Numbered from the stretch's first letter, positions 32,416 through 43,865 are shown. The stretch: DNA of 64,000 bases from Rhodobacteraceae bacterium CG17_big_fil_post_rev_8_21_14_2_50_63_15 (GCA_002783205.1 PFEY01000060.1:7641-71640), one strand, 5' to 3'. Numbers and translations: made by a program. Notes: generated from the letters alone by a model not told the origin.

Positions 32416-32859
32416 ATGATCAGACGGTTCGGTGAGGCACCATGCCCCGGCATTCGCTATCGGCTGCGGCCCGGTGTCTATGCGATCCTGCCGCGCGGGC
32501 GACAGATTCTGGTGACGCATCAGGCCGAACCGGTGCCGGAGTTGCAATTGCCCGGAGGTGGGATCGATCCCGGCGAATCGCCGTTGACAGCGCTGCATCG
32601 GGAGGTTCTGGAGGAAACCGGCTGGATCATCGCGCGGCCCAGACGGGTGGGGGCGTTCCGGCGGTTTACCTACATGCCGGAATACGACCTCTGGGCCGAA
32701 AAGCTGTGTGTGATCTACCTCGCGCATCCGGTGCGTGCGATGGGGAAACCGTCAGAGCCGGGACATCGAGCGGTCTGGATCGCCCCGGACCGGGCGGCGC
32801 GTAATCTGGGGAATGCCGGCGACCGGCATTTCGTCAGCCGGGTCCTGAACAGGACTTGA
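32416..32859 (+). CDS. NUDIX hydrolase
   Basis: MIRRFGEAPCPGIRYRLRPGVYAIL...; Nudix box GGGIDPGESPLTALHREVLEETGW. Confidence 0.9.
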   Translation: MIRRFGEAPCPGIRYRLRPGVYAILPRGRQILVTHQAEPVPELQLPGGGIDPGESPLTALHREVLEETGWIIARPRRVGAFRRFTYMPEYDLWAEKLCVIYLAHPVRAMGKPSEPGHRAVWIAPDRAARNLGNAGDRHFVSRVLNRT

Positions 32860-34120
32860 ACTCGAGCAGGACGCCGGAAATATCGTCGCTGAAATCTGCA
32901 TCCTCAGCGAAATCCGACAGTTTCCACATCAGCGATTCCAGGAAGGCCATGCTGCGGGTTTGACGCAGGGCGCGCATGATCGCGGCCAGCCCCACCTCAT
33001 CAAGCAGCCTGCCATCCGGGCGGGAGCATTCGGTTACACCGTCAGAGTGAATCAGCAAACGGTCGCCGGGTGCCATGCTCACCTCGAACTGGTCGAAGCG
33101 GGCGTCGTCGATGAGACCGACAGGCAGACCACCCTGGCCAATGAATTCCACCTCGCCATTCGCGCGTTGCAACGCCGGGTGCGGATGACCGGCCTGTGCG
33201 ATGACGATCCGACCGGTCTCGAGATCGGCATTGGCCAGAACGATCGTGAAGTAATGCTCGGTTTCCATCTCTGACATGATCAGACGATTGAGCAGGGCCA
33301 GCACCTCGGCGGGGGGGCGAACCTCGAATCCGCCATCTGCGGTCTTGCGCAAGGACAGGTTCTGTTCTGGCACCGCGGCGGACAGATAGCCGGCGAGCCG
33401 CGCGGTCATCAGCGCCGAACTGATTCCGTGACCGGAAACGTCGATACTGTAAAGGCCGATCCGGGTCTCGCTGATCGGGAACATGCCCACCAGATCACCG
33501 CCGACATGGCCCGAGGACTGCAACATCAGCGAAACCTCGGCCCGTCCGAAATCCCGATAGCGTTCGCTGACCAGCGACTGCTGGAGTTTCTTTGCCTCGA
33601 TCAGATCGTTGTCGAGGGAATCATAGAGCGTCTGAAGCTCGTCGAGCGTGGCCCTGATCAAGCGGTTCTTCTCGCTGAGTTCGTGCTGCATCCGCAGGAT
33701 ACGTTCTCCGGCGGCGATCCGGGCGCGCAACTCGGCGGCATTGACCGGCTTGGTGAGAAAATCATCGGCCCCCGCATCCAGCCCCAATGCCACCTCTTCC
33801 TTGTCGCTCTTGGAGGTGAGCAGGATGAAGTAGCCATAACTGTCGCGTGCCATTTGTCTGAATTCACGGCAGAACTCCAAACCGTTCAGGCCCGGCATCA
33901 TCCAGTCGCTCATCACCAGATCCGGCGGCGTCTCGCGGCAGAGGCGGAGCGCATCATCGCCCGACGCCGCTTCTTGCACCTCGAACCCCCAGCGTTGCAG
34001 CGAGGCTGTCAGAATCCGCCGTTGCAGACGGCTGTCATCGACCACAAGCGCCCGGCGGATCACCACGCCATCGGCCTCCGTTCGCACGCTCTGCTCCATA
34101 CTCGCCCGCATTGCAGTCAC
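32834..34120 (-). CDS. Response regulator receiver plus PP2C/SpoIIE-type phosphatase
   Basis: REC domain VDDSRLQRR...VMSDWMMPGLNGLEFC...LTSKSDKEE...FLTKP; SpoIIE motifs GGDLVGMFPISETRIGLYSIDVSGHGISSALMTARL, LLIHSDGVTE, DFSDDISGVLLEF. Confidence 0.94.
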   Translation of the reverse strand: MTAMRASMEQSVRTEADGVVIRRALVVDDSRLQRRILTASLQRWGFEVQEAASGDDALRLCRETPPDLVMSDWMMPGLNGLEFCREFRQMARDSYGYFILLTSKSDKEEVALGLDAGADDFLTKPVNAAELRARIAAGERILRMQHELSEKNRLIRATLDELQTLYDSLDNDLIEAKKLQQSLVSERYRDFGRAEVSLMLQSSGHVGGDLVGMFPISETRIGLYSIDVSGHGISSALMTARLAGYLSAAVPEQNLSLRKTADGGFEVRPPAEVLALLNRLIMSEMETEHYFTIVLANADLETGRIVIAQAGHPHPALQRANGEVEFIGQGGLPVGLIDDARFDQFEVSMAPGDRLLIHSDGVTECSRPDGRLLDEVGLAAIMRALRQTRSMAFLESLMWKLSDFAEDADFSDDISGVLLEFKSCSGPG

Positions 34121-34258
34121 CCCTCACAGCATCGGCATGGCTTAGGCAGGCAAGGCTTAACGAGGCGTGAATGTTAAAATTGGCGCGGCTTTCGGGGATT
34201 TCTTTACGATTTGGCAGGCAATCGCCCGCAAGATATCCCATCGAAGGGAGAGCACAGG

Positions 34259-34591
34259 ATGATCGAATGGAATCGCGTCAAGGATTTGCGAAACGAAATC
34301 GGCGCGGATGCCATCGGCGAAGTGGTCGAACTCTTTTTCGAGGAGGTGGAGGCCGAGATCACCAAGCTGCGTGACCTTGGCGACCGAAGCGACCTTGAGG
34401 CGCAGTTGCATTTCCTCAAGGGCAGCGCCCTCAACCTCGGCTTTGCCGATTTCTCGGATCTGTGTCATCGCGGCGAGATTGCAGCCGCCAAGGGGCAGGC
34501 GCACAGCGTCGATCTGACCGGGGTCTTCACCTGTTATGAAGCCTCAAGGGCCGCCTTTCTGGCGGGTCTCGAACAGGTCATTGCCACCTAG
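34259..34591 (+). CDS. Hpt-domain (histidine phosphotransfer) protein
   Basis: 110 aa; LHFLKGSALNLGFADFSDLCHRGE matches the HxLKGSxxxxG Hpt motif. Confidence 0.85.
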   Translation: MIEWNRVKDLRNEIGADAIGEVVELFFEEVEAEITKLRDLGDRSDLEAQLHFLKGSALNLGFADFSDLCHRGEIAAAKGQAHSVDLTGVFTCYEASRAAFLAGLEQVIAT

Positions 34592-35826
34592 ATCAGAAAT
34601 TCGGCCAGAACTTCGTCCCGCGTGATGTCACGATAATCGAACCCGGCGGCATCAAGTTTGTGAAGGATGTGGGTGAAGTTTTCGGGCCGTGTGGTTTCGA
34701 TTCCGATCAGGACAGAGCCGAAATTGCGCGCCGATTTCTTGAGATACTCAAACCGCGCGATATCGTCGTCTGGTCCGAGAATTTCGAGAAACTCGCGCAA
34801 CGCGCCGGGACGCTGCGGCATCCGCAGAATGAAGTATTTCTTGACACCGAGAAAGCGCTGGGCCCGTTCCTTGACCTCGGGAAGGCGTTCGAAATCGAAA
34901 TTTCCGCCCGAGGTGACACAGACCACCGTCTTGCCGCGAATCATCGTTGCGATGTCCTTGAGCGCGTCAATGGCGAGCGCGCCGGCCGGTTCCAGAACGA
35001 TGCCTTCGATGTTGAGCATCTCAAGGATGCTGGAGGACAGGCGATCCTCTTCGATCACAAGGGAATGGGACGGGTCGAGATCGGCCAGCCGCGCAAAGGT
35101 GAGAGCACCGATCTGCCCCACCGCCGCGCCATCGGCGAAATTGTTGATGTGAGGCAGGCGCACCGGCGCACCGGCCTTGAGGGCGGCCGCAAAGCACGCG
35201 CCACCCGCCGGCTCGACCAGGGTCAGCGTGGCACGGTCCCCCACATAGCTGCGCACCCCGGCGGAGAGACCGCCGCCGCCTACCGGCAGGATCAGATGAT
35301 CGGGCATTCCCGCCAACTGTGCCTCGATTTCCACCGCAACGCTCGCCTGGCCCTCGATGACATCCTCATCGTCAAAGGGAGACAGGAAATGACCGTCAAT
35401 GCTGACGCAATAGGCCTGCGCCGCCGCCAGCGTGTCATCGAAATAATCCCCCGTCAGCCGGATCGTCACCGCATCACCGCCGAACGTCCGCGTCTTGCCG
35501 ATCTTTTGCTGCGGCGTTGTCACCGGCATGAAAATCACGCCCCTGACCCCGAAATGGCGGCACATATAGGCAACACCCTGCGCGTGATTGCCCGCGCTCG
35601 CGCAGACGAATTGCGTGGTCTCGGGTCGCGCTGAGAGAGCCTTGCGCATGGCGTTGAAGGCGCCGCGCAGCTTGTAGGAGCGCACCGGGCTCAGATCCTC
35701 GCGCTTGAGCAGGATCTCCGCCCCATAGCGCTCTGACAGATGATCATTGCGTTGGAGCGGTGTCGGCTCGAACACGGCGCGCATGGCGGCCTCGGCGGCC
35801 CGGGCGTTTTTCTGAAACTCGGTCAT
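34588..35826 (-). CDS. ilvA: Threonine ammonia-lyase
   Basis: PLQRNDHLSERYGAEILLKREDLSPVRSYKLRGAFNAM (PLP lysine), CASAGNHAQGVAY, LPVGGGGLSAGV; C-terminal ACT-like domain. Confidence 0.95.
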   Translation of the reverse strand: MTEFQKNARAAEAAMRAVFEPTPLQRNDHLSERYGAEILLKREDLSPVRSYKLRGAFNAMRKALSARPETTQFVCASAGNHAQGVAYMCRHFGVRGVIFMPVTTPQQKIGKTRTFGGDAVTIRLTGDYFDDTLAAAQAYCVSIDGHFLSPFDDEDVIEGQASVAVEIEAQLAGMPDHLILPVGGGGLSAGVRSYVGDRATLTLVEPAGGACFAAALKAGAPVRLPHINNFADGAAVGQIGALTFARLADLDPSHSLVIEEDRLSSSILEMLNIEGIVLEPAGALAIDALKDIATMIRGKTVVCVTSGGNFDFERLPEVKERAQRFLGVKKYFILRMPQRPGALREFLEILGPDDDIARFEYLKKSARNFGSVLIGIETTRPENFTHILHKLDAAGFDYRDITRDEVLAEFLI

Positions 35827-35931
35827 TCCCGCCTGAGTGCCGCAATCGGTGCGCGCTGACAAGGGGGCCACCTTGTCGCGGGCCCGAAAACCCGCTAAGC
35901 GCGCGGACGAGATCCGCGAGAAGGAAATGAC

Positions 35932-37158
35932 ATGTCCGCGCCCAAGAAAGTTGTTCTGGCCTATTCCGGGGGCCTCGATACCTCGATCATCCTGAAATGG
36001 CTCCAGACAGAATATGGCTGCGAGGTGGTGACTTTTACCGCCGATCTCGGGCAGGGCGAGGAACTTGAACCGGCGCGGGCCAAGGCGGAACTGCTGGGGA
36101 TCAACCCCGCAAACATCTACATCGAGGACGTGCGCGAGGAATTCGTGCGCGATTTCGTCTTTCCGATGTTCCGCGCCAATGCGGTCTATGAGGGGATGTA
36201 TCTGCTTGGCACCTCGATCGCGCGGCCGCTGATTTCCAAGCGTCTGGTCGAGATCGCCGCCATGACCGGCGCCGATGCGGTAGCGCATGGCGCAACCGGC
36301 AAAGGCAACGATCAGGTGCGCTTTGAACTGGCCGCCTATGCGCTCAACCCCGATATCAAGGTGATCGCGCCCTGGCGGCTGTGGGATCTGACGAGCCGCA
36401 CGAAACTGTTGGCCTTCGCCGAGGCGAACCAGATCCCGATCGCCAAGAACAAGCGCGGCGAGGCGCCGTTTTCGGTCGATGCCAACCTGTTGCACACCTC
36501 CTCTGAGGGCCGCGTGCTGGAAGATCCGGCAGAAGTGGCGCCCGACTATGTCTATCAGCGCACGGTCAACCCCGAAGATGCGCCCGACACGCCCGAATTG
36601 ATCGAGGTGACGTTCGAGCGTGGCGACGCGGTGGCGATCAACGGCGTGGCGATGAGCCCGGCCACGATCCTGACGCAGCTCAACGACTATGGTCGCACGC
36701 ATGGCGTGGGGCGGCTCGATTTCGTCGAGAACCGCTTTGTCGGGATGAAGTCGCGCGGCATCTACGAGACGCCGGGCGGCACCATCCTGCTTGAGGCGCA
36801 TCGGGGCATCGAGCAGATCACGCTCGACAGCGGATCGGGGCATCTCAAGGATTCGCTGATGCCGCGCTATGCGGAACTGATCTATAACGGCTTCTGGTTC
36901 AGCCCCGAGCGCGAAATGCTGCAAGCCGCGATCGATCGCAGTCAGCAGCATGTCACCGGCACTGTGCGGCTCAAGCTCTACAAGGGATCGGTCTCTTGTG
37001 TGGGCCGCTGGTCTGATCACAGTCTTTATTCCGAGGCGCATGTGACCTTTGAGGATGACGCCGGCGCCTATGACCAAAAGGACGCGGCGGGCTTCATCCA
37101 GCTCAATGCGCTGCGTCTCAAGCTGCTGGCGGCCCGCAACCGGCGGTTCCGGGGTTAG
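35932..37158 (+). CDS. argG: Argininosuccinate synthase
   Basis: [54 protein letters not shown]. Confidence 0.98.
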   Translation: MSAPKKVVLAYSGGLDTSIILKWLQTEYGCEVVTFTADLGQGEELEPARAKAELLGINPANIYIEDVREEFVRDFVFPMFRANAVYEGMYLLGTSIARPLISKRLVEIAAMTGADAVAHGATGKGNDQVRFELAAYALNPDIKVIAPWRLWDLTSRTKLLAFAEANQIPIAKNKRGEAPFSVDANLLHTSSEGRVLEDPAEVAPDYVYQRTVNPEDAPDTPELIEVTFERGDAVAINGVAMSPATILTQLNDYGRTHGVGRLDFVENRFVGMKSRGIYETPGGTILLEAHRGIEQITLDSGSGHLKDSLMPRYAELIYNGFWFSPEREMLQAAIDRSQQHVTGTVRLKLYKGSVSCVGRWSDHSLYSEAHVTFEDDAGAYDQKDAAGFIQLNALRLKLLAARNRRFRG

Positions 37159-37181
37159 GATCACAGGACGGAGGGGGCACC

Positions 37182-37856
37182 ATGGAAGCGGAGTTCTGGC
37201 ATAGCCGTTGGGAGAAGATGCAGATCGGCTTTCACGAGGGTGCGGTCAACCGGATGCTGGCAACCCATCTGGCGGCGCTGGGCCTTGCACGCGGGGCGCG
37301 GATCTTTCTGCCGCTCTGCGGCAAGACCCGCGACATCGCCTGGCTTCTCGCTCAGGAGTATCGCGTGGCGGGCGCGGAGCTGAGCGAGATCGCGGTGCGC
37401 CAGCTTTTCGAGGAAATGGACGTGACGCCGGAGGTGACGCAGACGGGGCCGCTCCGGCGCTATGCGGCGTTGGGGATTGACGTCTTTGTGGGCGACATCT
37501 TTGATCTCACCACCGGTCTCTTGGGCGCGGTCGATGCCGTCTATGACCGCGCGGCGCTGGTGGCCTTGCCCGAGGCCATGCGCGGGCGCTATGCCGCGCA
37601 TCTGGCCGCGATCACGGCACATGCGCCGCAACTGCTCATCACCTTTGAATACGATCCGTCGGTGATGAACGGCCCGCCGTTTTCGCTGAGCAATGCAGAT
37701 GTCGAAACCTGCCACGGCGGGCGCTATGACATCACGGTTCTGGCCGAGGCTGAGGTGCCGGGGGGGCTCAAGGGCTTTTGCCCGGCGCAGGAGCGGGCGC
37801 TTCTGCTCAGGCCCAAGGCGCTTGCGGGGCGCGAAACATCTCTCAACACCGCGTGA
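37182..37856 (+). CDS. tpm: Thiopurine S-methyltransferase family protein
   Basis: MEAEFWHSRWEKMQIGFHEGAVNRMLATHL...IFLPLCGKTRDIAWLLAQEYRVAGAELSEIAVRQLFEE. Confidence 0.94.
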   Translation: MEAEFWHSRWEKMQIGFHEGAVNRMLATHLAALGLARGARIFLPLCGKTRDIAWLLAQEYRVAGAELSEIAVRQLFEEMDVTPEVTQTGPLRRYAALGIDVFVGDIFDLTTGLLGAVDAVYDRAALVALPEAMRGRYAAHLAAITAHAPQLLITFEYDPSVMNGPPFSLSNADVETCHGGRYDITVLAEAEVPGGLKGFCPAQERALLLRPKALAGRETSLNTA

Positions 37857-37925
37857 CATCACGCTGTCGTCTGTTGGCGGTAGGGGTGATTTGCTACAGA
37901 CTCGGTGGAAAGAGGAGGCGAAACC

Positions 37926-38594
37926 ATGCCCAGATACCTACGCGAGATAAAGGCCGCGACGCTGGCGATGCTGATCGTTGCGGGTCTCTGCGCGCAATCC
38001 AAAACCGCCGCTGCGGCAGATGCGGAAATGCTTGTCGTCGCAGGGGGCTGTTTCTGGTGTGTTGAGTCGGATTTCGAGGGGGTGCCGGGCGTGATTGCGG
38101 CCGAATCGGGCTTTACCGGTGGTCAGGTTGAAAATCCGACTTACAAGGAGGTTTCGCGAGGCGGCACCGGCCATTTTGAGGCCGTGCGCATCACCTTTGA
38201 TCCGGCAAGGGTGACGCGAGACACGTTGCTGGCGCTGTTCCTTCGGTCGGTCGATCCAACCGATCCGGGCGGGCAATTCTGTGACCGCGGTGACAGCTAT
38301 CGCACGGCAATCTTTGTATCCGGGGCCGCAGAGGCCAAGATGGCCGAGGCGGCACTGCGCGCCGCCGCATCAGATCTTGGACAAGACATCGTGACCCCGA
38401 TCCTCCCGCTCGGCCGCTTTTATCCGGCCGATGCCTCTCATCAGGATTACTACAAGAGCGGCGAGCTCGTGATCACCCGCTTTGGTCCCAAAACGAAGAG
38501 CAAGGCCTACAAACTGTATCGCGAGGCATGTGGACGCGATGCGCGTGTGCGGGATCTCTGGGGAAAGAAAGCGCCCTTTGTCGGCCATTCCTGA
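37926..38594 (+). CDS. msrA: Peptide-methionine (S)-S-oxide reductase MsrA, with predicted signal peptide
   Basis: VVAGGCFWCVESDFEGVPGVIAAESGFTGG (GCFWC), preceded by MPRYLREIKAATLAMLIVAGLCAQSKTAAA. Confidence 0.94.
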   Translation: MPRYLREIKAATLAMLIVAGLCAQSKTAAAADAEMLVVAGGCFWCVESDFEGVPGVIAAESGFTGGQVENPTYKEVSRGGTGHFEAVRITFDPARVTRDTLLALFLRSVDPTDPGGQFCDRGDSYRTAIFVSGAAEAKMAEAALRAAASDLGQDIVTPILPLGRFYPADASHQDYYKSGELVITRFGPKTKSKAYKLYREACGRDARVRDLWGKKAPFVGHS

Positions 38595-38702
38595 AACGCA
38601 GGGGGCCACTACGCCCTGAGATCATAACGGCGCGGGCCAATGTCGCGCGTGGTTTGGGCTTTCGCAGCGCAGCATGGATTTGTAAGGTCTGTCCCAGCGG
38701 GA

Positions 38703-41366
38703 ATGGGGGACAGGGTGAGCAACGCGACATCAGCCGTCACGCCGATGATGGCGCAGTATCTCGAGATCAAGGCACAGTATCCCAACGCGCTCCTGTTCTA
38801 CCGGATGGGCGATTTCTACGAGTTGTTCTTTGACGATGCCGTCGTCGCGTCTGAGGCGCTGGACATTGCCCTTACCAAGCGCGGCAGACATCTGGGCGAG
38901 GATATTGCCATGTGTGGCGTGCCGGTGCACGCCTCTGAGGGCTATCTTCTGACGCTGATCCGCAAGGGATTTCGCGTCGCGATCTGTGAACAGATGGAGG
39001 ATCCGACAGACGCGCGCAAGCGTGGCGCTAAATCGGTCGTGCGGCGCGAGGTCGTGCGTCTTGTGACGCCGGGCACGCTGACCGAGGAAAGCCTGCTGGA
39101 GGCACGGCGACACAATTACCTTGCCAGCTATGCGAACGTGCGCGGCCAAGGGGCGATAGCCTGGGTCGACATCTCGACGGGGGCCTTTCATGTGATGCCG
39201 CTGGCCATCGCGCGGCTCGCGCCAGAACTCGCCCGTCTGGCCCCACGCGAGGTGGTCATCGCCGAGGGCGATCGAGCCAATCTGGCGGAAGTTGTTTCTG
39301 AATCGGGCGCGTCCCTGAGCGCGTTGGGACAGGCCGCTTTCGACAGCACGACGGCAGAAAAACGGTTATCCGCGCTGTTTGCTGTGAGCACACTGGAGGC
39401 CTTTGGACCGTTCACGCGGCCCGAGATTGCCGCAATGGGGGCGATCGTCGAATGGCTTGAAATCACACAGAAGGGCAAGTTGCCCCTGCTGCGCCCTCCC
39501 GTGCGGGAGAGCGAAGCGCAGGTGATGCAGATCGACGCCGCAACCCGGCGCAATCTGGAACTGACCCATGCGCTGGACGGACACCGTGCGGGATCGCTTC
39601 TGGCCACGATCGACCGGACAGTGACGGCGGGCGGTGGGCGGCTTCTGGAACAGCGGTTGTCCAGCCCAAGCCGGGTGCTTGACGTGGTGCAGGACCGACT
39701 GGCGGCAGTCACATTCGGCGTCGAGCAACCGCGCCTGTGCGCCGATCTGCGCGAGGCGTTGCGCCGGGTGCCGGATCTTGACCGTGCCCTGTCCCGTCTG
39801 GGCCTTGACCGGGGCGGGCCACGCGATCTTGCAGCGGTGCACAATGGGCTGGCGCAGGCCCGGGTGGTGGCGACAGGGCTGAGGGAAAATGACCTGCCGA
39901 CTCTGCTGAGCGAAGCGGTCGCCGGATTGACCGGCCATGACGCCCTGCTTGACCTGCTGGATCGGGCCTTGGTGGCAGAGCCGCCTCTTCTGCTGCGCGA
40001 TGGCGGCTTTGTTGCGCCGGGATTTGACGCCGACCTCGACGAGGCCCGGCAATTGCGGGACGAAGGGCGCGGCGTGATCGCCGCGATGCAGGGGGATTAT
40101 GTCAAGCAGACCGGCGTCCCCTCGCTCAAGATCAGGCATAACAATGTGCTGGGGTATTTCATCGAGGTGACGGCGACCCATGCCGAGCGGATGCTGGCGC
40201 CGCCGCTTGCCGAGACCTTCAGGCATCGTCAGACCACAGCCAATCAGCTGCGCTTTACCACCGGACCACTGAGCGAGATGGAAACACGCATCCTCAATGC
40301 CGGGGGCCGGGCGTTGGAGATTGAAAAGCGGCTCTATTACAGCCTTAGAACCGCGATTCTGGAACAATCGCGCGCCCTTGGGCAGGTCGCACGCGGGCTG
40401 GCCGAGATCGACCTTGCGACGGCTCTGGCCGATCTCGCGCGTGCCGAGGCGTGGTGCAAGCCACGGGTCGATCAGAGCCGTGCCTTGCGGATCGAGGGGG
40501 GACGGCATCCGGTGGTCGAGCGGGCGCTGCGGGCGCAAGGTGGCGTGCCGTTTATCGCCAATGACTGCGATCTCGGCGAGACAAGCGATATCTGGCTGCT
40601 GACCGGGCCGAACATGGCCGGGAAATCGACCTTCCTGCGGCAGAACGCCCTGATCGCGCTGCTGGCCCAGACCGGCAGCTACGTGCCCGCGACCTCGGCG
40701 CATATCGGCCTGGTAAGCCAACTCTTCAGCCGGGTCGGGGCCTCTGACGATCTGGCGCGGGGGCGCTCTACCTTTATGGTGGAAATGGTCGAGACGGCCG
40801 CAATTCTCAATCAGGCGAACGCACAGGCCCTGGTCATTCTGGACGAGATCGGGCGCGGCACGGCAACCTATGACGGGCTGAGCATCGCCTGGGCCACGCT
40901 GGAGCATCTGCATGACGTGAACCGCTGCCGCGCGCTGTTTGCCACCCATTATCATGAACTGACCAATCTGAGCGACAAGCTGGAGCGCGTCGAGAATGCC
41001 ACCGTCAGCGTCAAGGAGCATGACGGCCAGCTGATTTTTCTGCATGAGGTGCGGCGCGGTGCGGCGGACCGTAGCTATGGGGTGCAGGTGGCCAGGCTTG
41101 CCGGCCTTCCGGATGTGGTGGTCGCGCGGGCACGGGTGGTGCTCGATGCGCTGGAGAAAGGCGAGCGGGAGGGCGGTGAGGCGAAACGGGCGCTCTTCGA
41201 TGACTTGCCGCTCTTTGCGGCCCATCCGGTTTCACCGCGTCCGAAAGGCGATGACTCCGCCGTCGAAAAGCGCCTTGGCGAGATCTTGCCAGACATGCTC
41301 AGCCCGCGTGAAGCGCTGGATCTCATCTATGAATTGAAGACCCTGTTGAAGCAGAAGGCGGGGTAG
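38703..41366 (+). CDS. mutS: DNA mismatch repair protein MutS
   Basis: [33 protein letters not shown]; Walker [40 protein letters not shown]; start between 38640 and 38703 uncertain. Confidence 0.98.
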   Translation: MGDRVSNATSAVTPMMAQYLEIKAQYPNALLFYRMGDFYELFFDDAVVASEALDIALTKRGRHLGEDIAMCGVPVHASEGYLLTLIRKGFRVAICEQMEDPTDARKRGAKSVVRREVVRLVTPGTLTEESLLEARRHNYLASYANVRGQGAIAWVDISTGAFHVMPLAIARLAPELARLAPREVVIAEGDRANLAEVVSESGASLSALGQAAFDSTTAEKRLSALFAVSTLEAFGPFTRPEIAAMGAIVEWLEITQKGKLPLLRPPVRESEAQVMQIDAATRRNLELTHALDGHRAGSLLATIDRTVTAGGGRLLEQRLSSPSRVLDVVQDRLAAVTFGVEQPRLCADLREALRRVPDLDRALSRLGLDRGGPRDLAAVHNGLAQARVVATGLRENDLPTLLSEAVAGLTGHDALLDLLDRALVAEPPLLLRDGGFVAPGFDADLDEARQLRDEGRGVIAAMQGDYVKQTGVPSLKIRHNNVLGYFIEVTATHAERMLAPPLAETFRHRQTTANQLRFTTGPLSEMETRILNAGGRALEIEKRLYYSLRTAILEQSRALGQVARGLAEIDLATALADLARAEAWCKPRVDQSRALRIEGGRHPVVERALRAQGGVPFIANDCDLGETSDIWLLTGPNMAGKSTFLRQNALIALLAQTGSYVPATSAHIGLVSQLFSRVGASDDLARGRSTFMVEMVETAAILNQANAQALVILDEIGRGTATYDGLSIAWATLEHLHDVNRCRALFATHYHELTNLSDKLERVENATVSVKEHDGQLIFLHEVRRGAADRSYGVQVARLAGLPDVVVARARVVLDALEKGEREGGEAKRALFDDLPLFAAHPVSPRPKGDDSAVEKRLGEILPDMLSPREALDLIYELKTLLKQKAG

Positions 41367-41393
41367 CCCCGCCCCCCTCGCCGCCCCTCGGCG

Positions 41394-41957
41394 TCAGGCG
41401 TCGCGGTTCGAGGACACGCCCACCTGTGCCGGGCGCAGGATACGGTCGTGCAGCATGAAGCCCTGGGTCGAAACCTGAATGATCTCGCCGGCGCGGGTGC
41501 CCGGCAAAGGGGCTTCGAACATCGCCTCGTGCAGTTGCGGATCGAAACGGTCGCCGATCTGGGGATCGATCAGAGTGATTCCGTGGCGTGAAAACACGGT
41601 GCGCAGTTCACGCATGGTCAGCTCGATCCCCTCGAGAAGCGCCGAATAATCGGCGCGCTGTTCGTCTGTCACCGTGTCAAGCGCGCGCTTGAGATTGTCA
41701 TGCACCGGCAGCATGTCTCGTGCCATCTTCGAGCCGCCGTAATTCTCGGCTTCGGCGCGATCCTTCTGCGCCCGCTTGCGGGCATTCTCTGCGTCGGCCA
41801 AAGCGCGCATGAACTTGTCCTGCAACGCATCCCGTTCGGCGCGCAGGGCGTCGATCTCTGCGGCCTCGTCAGTGATTTCGGTCATCATCAGTTCCTGTTC
41901 TTCAGCGGCCGCATCTTCGATGTCGTCCAGAAAGTCGTCTTCTCTCGGATCTGCCAT
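41394..41957 (-). CDS. grpE: Nucleotide exchange factor GrpE
   Basis: RALADAENARKRAQKDRAEAENYGGSKMARDMLPVHDNLKRAL; next to hrcA. Confidence 0.96.
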   Translation of the reverse strand: MADPREDDFLDDIEDAAAEEQELMMTEITDEAAEIDALRAERDALQDKFMRALADAENARKRAQKDRAEAENYGGSKMARDMLPVHDNLKRALDTVTDEQRADYSALLEGIELTMRELRTVFSRHGITLIDPQIGDRFDPQLHEAMFEAPLPGTRAGEIIQVSTQGFMLHDRILRPAQVGVSSNRDA

Positions 41958-41966
41958 TCTTTACCT

Positions 41967-43031
41967 CTAACTCCGGTCGGAGATCAGTTTGCCCACCAAC
42001 TGCGCGGTGTAGTTCACAATCGGCACAATCCGCCCATAATTGAGCCGTGTCGGGCCAATGACACCTACCGCTCCAATGATCTTACGGTCAGCGTTCATAT
42101 ATGGAGAGACCACCAAAGAGGAACCCGAAAGTGAAAAAAGTTTGTTCTCCGAGCCGATAAAAATGCGCACGCCCTCGCCTTGTTCGGCCAATTCGAGAAA
42201 TTCGGCGAGATCTCGCTTGCGTTCGAGATCGTCAAAGAGGATGCGGATGCGTTCGAGATCCTCTTCTTCGGCTCGCGAATCAAGGAGATTTGCCCGACCG
42301 CGCACGATCAGGCGCTCGGTCGTATCGCCCTCTCCCGACCAGACGGCGAGCCCGCTCTCGACCATCTCGCGCGCCAGCCTGTCGATCTGCTGGCGTTGCT
42401 CTGTGATCTCCCGCGCGATCACGCGCTGGACATCCGAGAGCGTCTTGCCCTCGACAAGGGAATTGAGGAAATTCGCCGCCTCGCGCATCGCGCTGGGCGT
42501 ATGACCGGGTGGCGGCGTGAAGATCCGGTTCTCGACATGGCCATCGGAAAACACCAGCACCACGAGCGCGCGATCAGGTGCCAGACTTACAAATTCGATA
42601 TGCTTGATCGGCGCCTCGTGTTTGGGAGCGAGCACCAGCGATGCCCCGTGCGTGACCCCGGAGAGCGCGGCGCCGATGCGGTCCAACGCCCCCGCGACAT
42701 CCTGCGCGTTGCCGGGCAGCGTGGCATCGATCGCCATGCGGTCAGAGGCATCAAGATCACCGATCTCGAGCAGACCGTCGACAAACATCCGCAGACCCTC
42801 CTGGGTCGGGACGCGGCCCGCGCTGATGTGAGGACTGCCCAGAAGGCCCATGTATTCGAGATCCTGCATCACGTTGCGGATTGTTGCGGCGCTCACTTTC
42901 TCGCTGAAATCACGCGTCAGGGTGCGCGAACCGACGGGATCGCCGTTTACAAGATAACTTTCGACCACGCGACGAAACACCTCGCGCGAGCGGTCGTTGA
43001 GTTGATCCAGGATTTTTCCGGTGTCGCTCAT
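41967..43031 (-). CDS. hrcA: Heat-inducible transcriptional repressor HrcA
   Basis: LNDRSREVFRRVVESYLVNGDPVGSRTLTRD...SAATIRNVMQDLEYMGLLGSPHISAGRVPTQEGLRMFVD. Confidence 0.97.
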   Translation of the reverse strand: MSDTGKILDQLNDRSREVFRRVVESYLVNGDPVGSRTLTRDFSEKVSAATIRNVMQDLEYMGLLGSPHISAGRVPTQEGLRMFVDGLLEIGDLDASDRMAIDATLPGNAQDVAGALDRIGAALSGVTHGASLVLAPKHEAPIKHIEFVSLAPDRALVVLVFSDGHVENRIFTPPPGHTPSAMREAANFLNSLVEGKTLSDVQRVIAREITEQRQQIDRLAREMVESGLAVWSGEGDTTERLIVRGRANLLDSRAEEEDLERIRILFDDLERKRDLAEFLELAEQGEGVRIFIGSENKLFSLSGSSLVVSPYMNADRKIIGAVGVIGPTRLNYGRIVPIVNYTAQLVGKLISDRS

Positions 43032-43148
43032 CTCGACGGCACTCCTCTATGACCCGCCATTAAAGAGGGCCAGCGGCAAAGGTCAATCGGGGTTGCCATT
43101 CCTCACCGCTCGCATGTATCCCGGAGCCAGCAGAGAAAGGGACATCTG

Positions 43149-43865
43149 ATGCGACCTTCGGGAAGAGACTTAAGCGAGATGCGGCCAGTTTCAATTGAAA
43201 CCGGCGTTCTGAAACATGCCGAAGGATCCTGCCTGATCAAGGTCGGGGATACTCATGTCCTGTGCACTGCAACACTCGAAGAGCGCGTGCCGCCCTTTGT
43301 CAAGGGAACGGGGTTGGGTTGGGTCACGGCGGAATACGGGATGCTGCCGCGCTCGACCAACAGCCGGATGCGACGCGAGGCTGCGACAGGCAAGCAGGGT
43401 GGGCGCACGGTGGAAATCCAACGGCTCATCGGACGCAGCTTGCGCGCCGGCGTTGACCGCGTGGCCTTGGGGGAACGCCAGATCACCGTCGATTGTGATG
43501 TGATCCAGGCCGATGGCGGGACGCGCTGTGCCTCGATCACCGGTGGTTGGGTTGCGCTGAAGCTGGCCGTCCAAAAGCTCATCAAGGCGGGGGACGTGAT
43601 CAGCGATCCGCTTGTCGATCCTGTCGCGGCCATTTCCTGTGGAATTTATGCAGGCCAGCCGGTGCTGGATCTCGATTACCCCGAGGACAGCGAGGCCGGG
43701 GTTGACGGCAATTTCATCATGACCGGCAGCAAGCGCCTGATCGAAGTGCAGATGAGCGCAGAGGGTGCAACCTTCAGCCGGGATCAGATGACTGTCCTGC
43801 TCGATCTTGCGGAACGCGGCGTCGATCAGTTGACGGCACGGCAGCGCGAGGCCACGGGTGCGTAA
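43149..43865 (+). CDS. rph: Ribonuclease PH
   Basis: [50 protein letters not shown]...[29 protein letters not shown]. Confidence 0.97.
   Translation: MRPSGRDLSEMRPVSIETGVLKHAEGSCLIKVGDTHVLCTATLEERVPPFVKGTGLGWVTAEYGMLPRSTNSRMRREAATGKQGGRTVEIQRLIGRSLRAGVDRVALGERQITVDCDVIQADGGTRCASITGGWVALKLAVQKLIKAGDVISDPLVDPVAAISCGIYAGQPVLDLDYPEDSEAGVDGNFIMTGSKRLIEVQMSAEGATFSRDQMTVLLDLAERGVDQLTARQREATGA

Noticed and set aside
39366-41225. 619-aa minus-strand ORF opposite mutS
   Set aside because: Antisense shadow ORF; mutS motifs are on the plus strand.
43032-43148. Search for a CIRCE element upstream of hrcA
   Set aside because: No TTAGCACTC-N9-GAGTGCTAA-like inverted repeat seen here; HrcA target presumably elsewhere (e.g. 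groESL).
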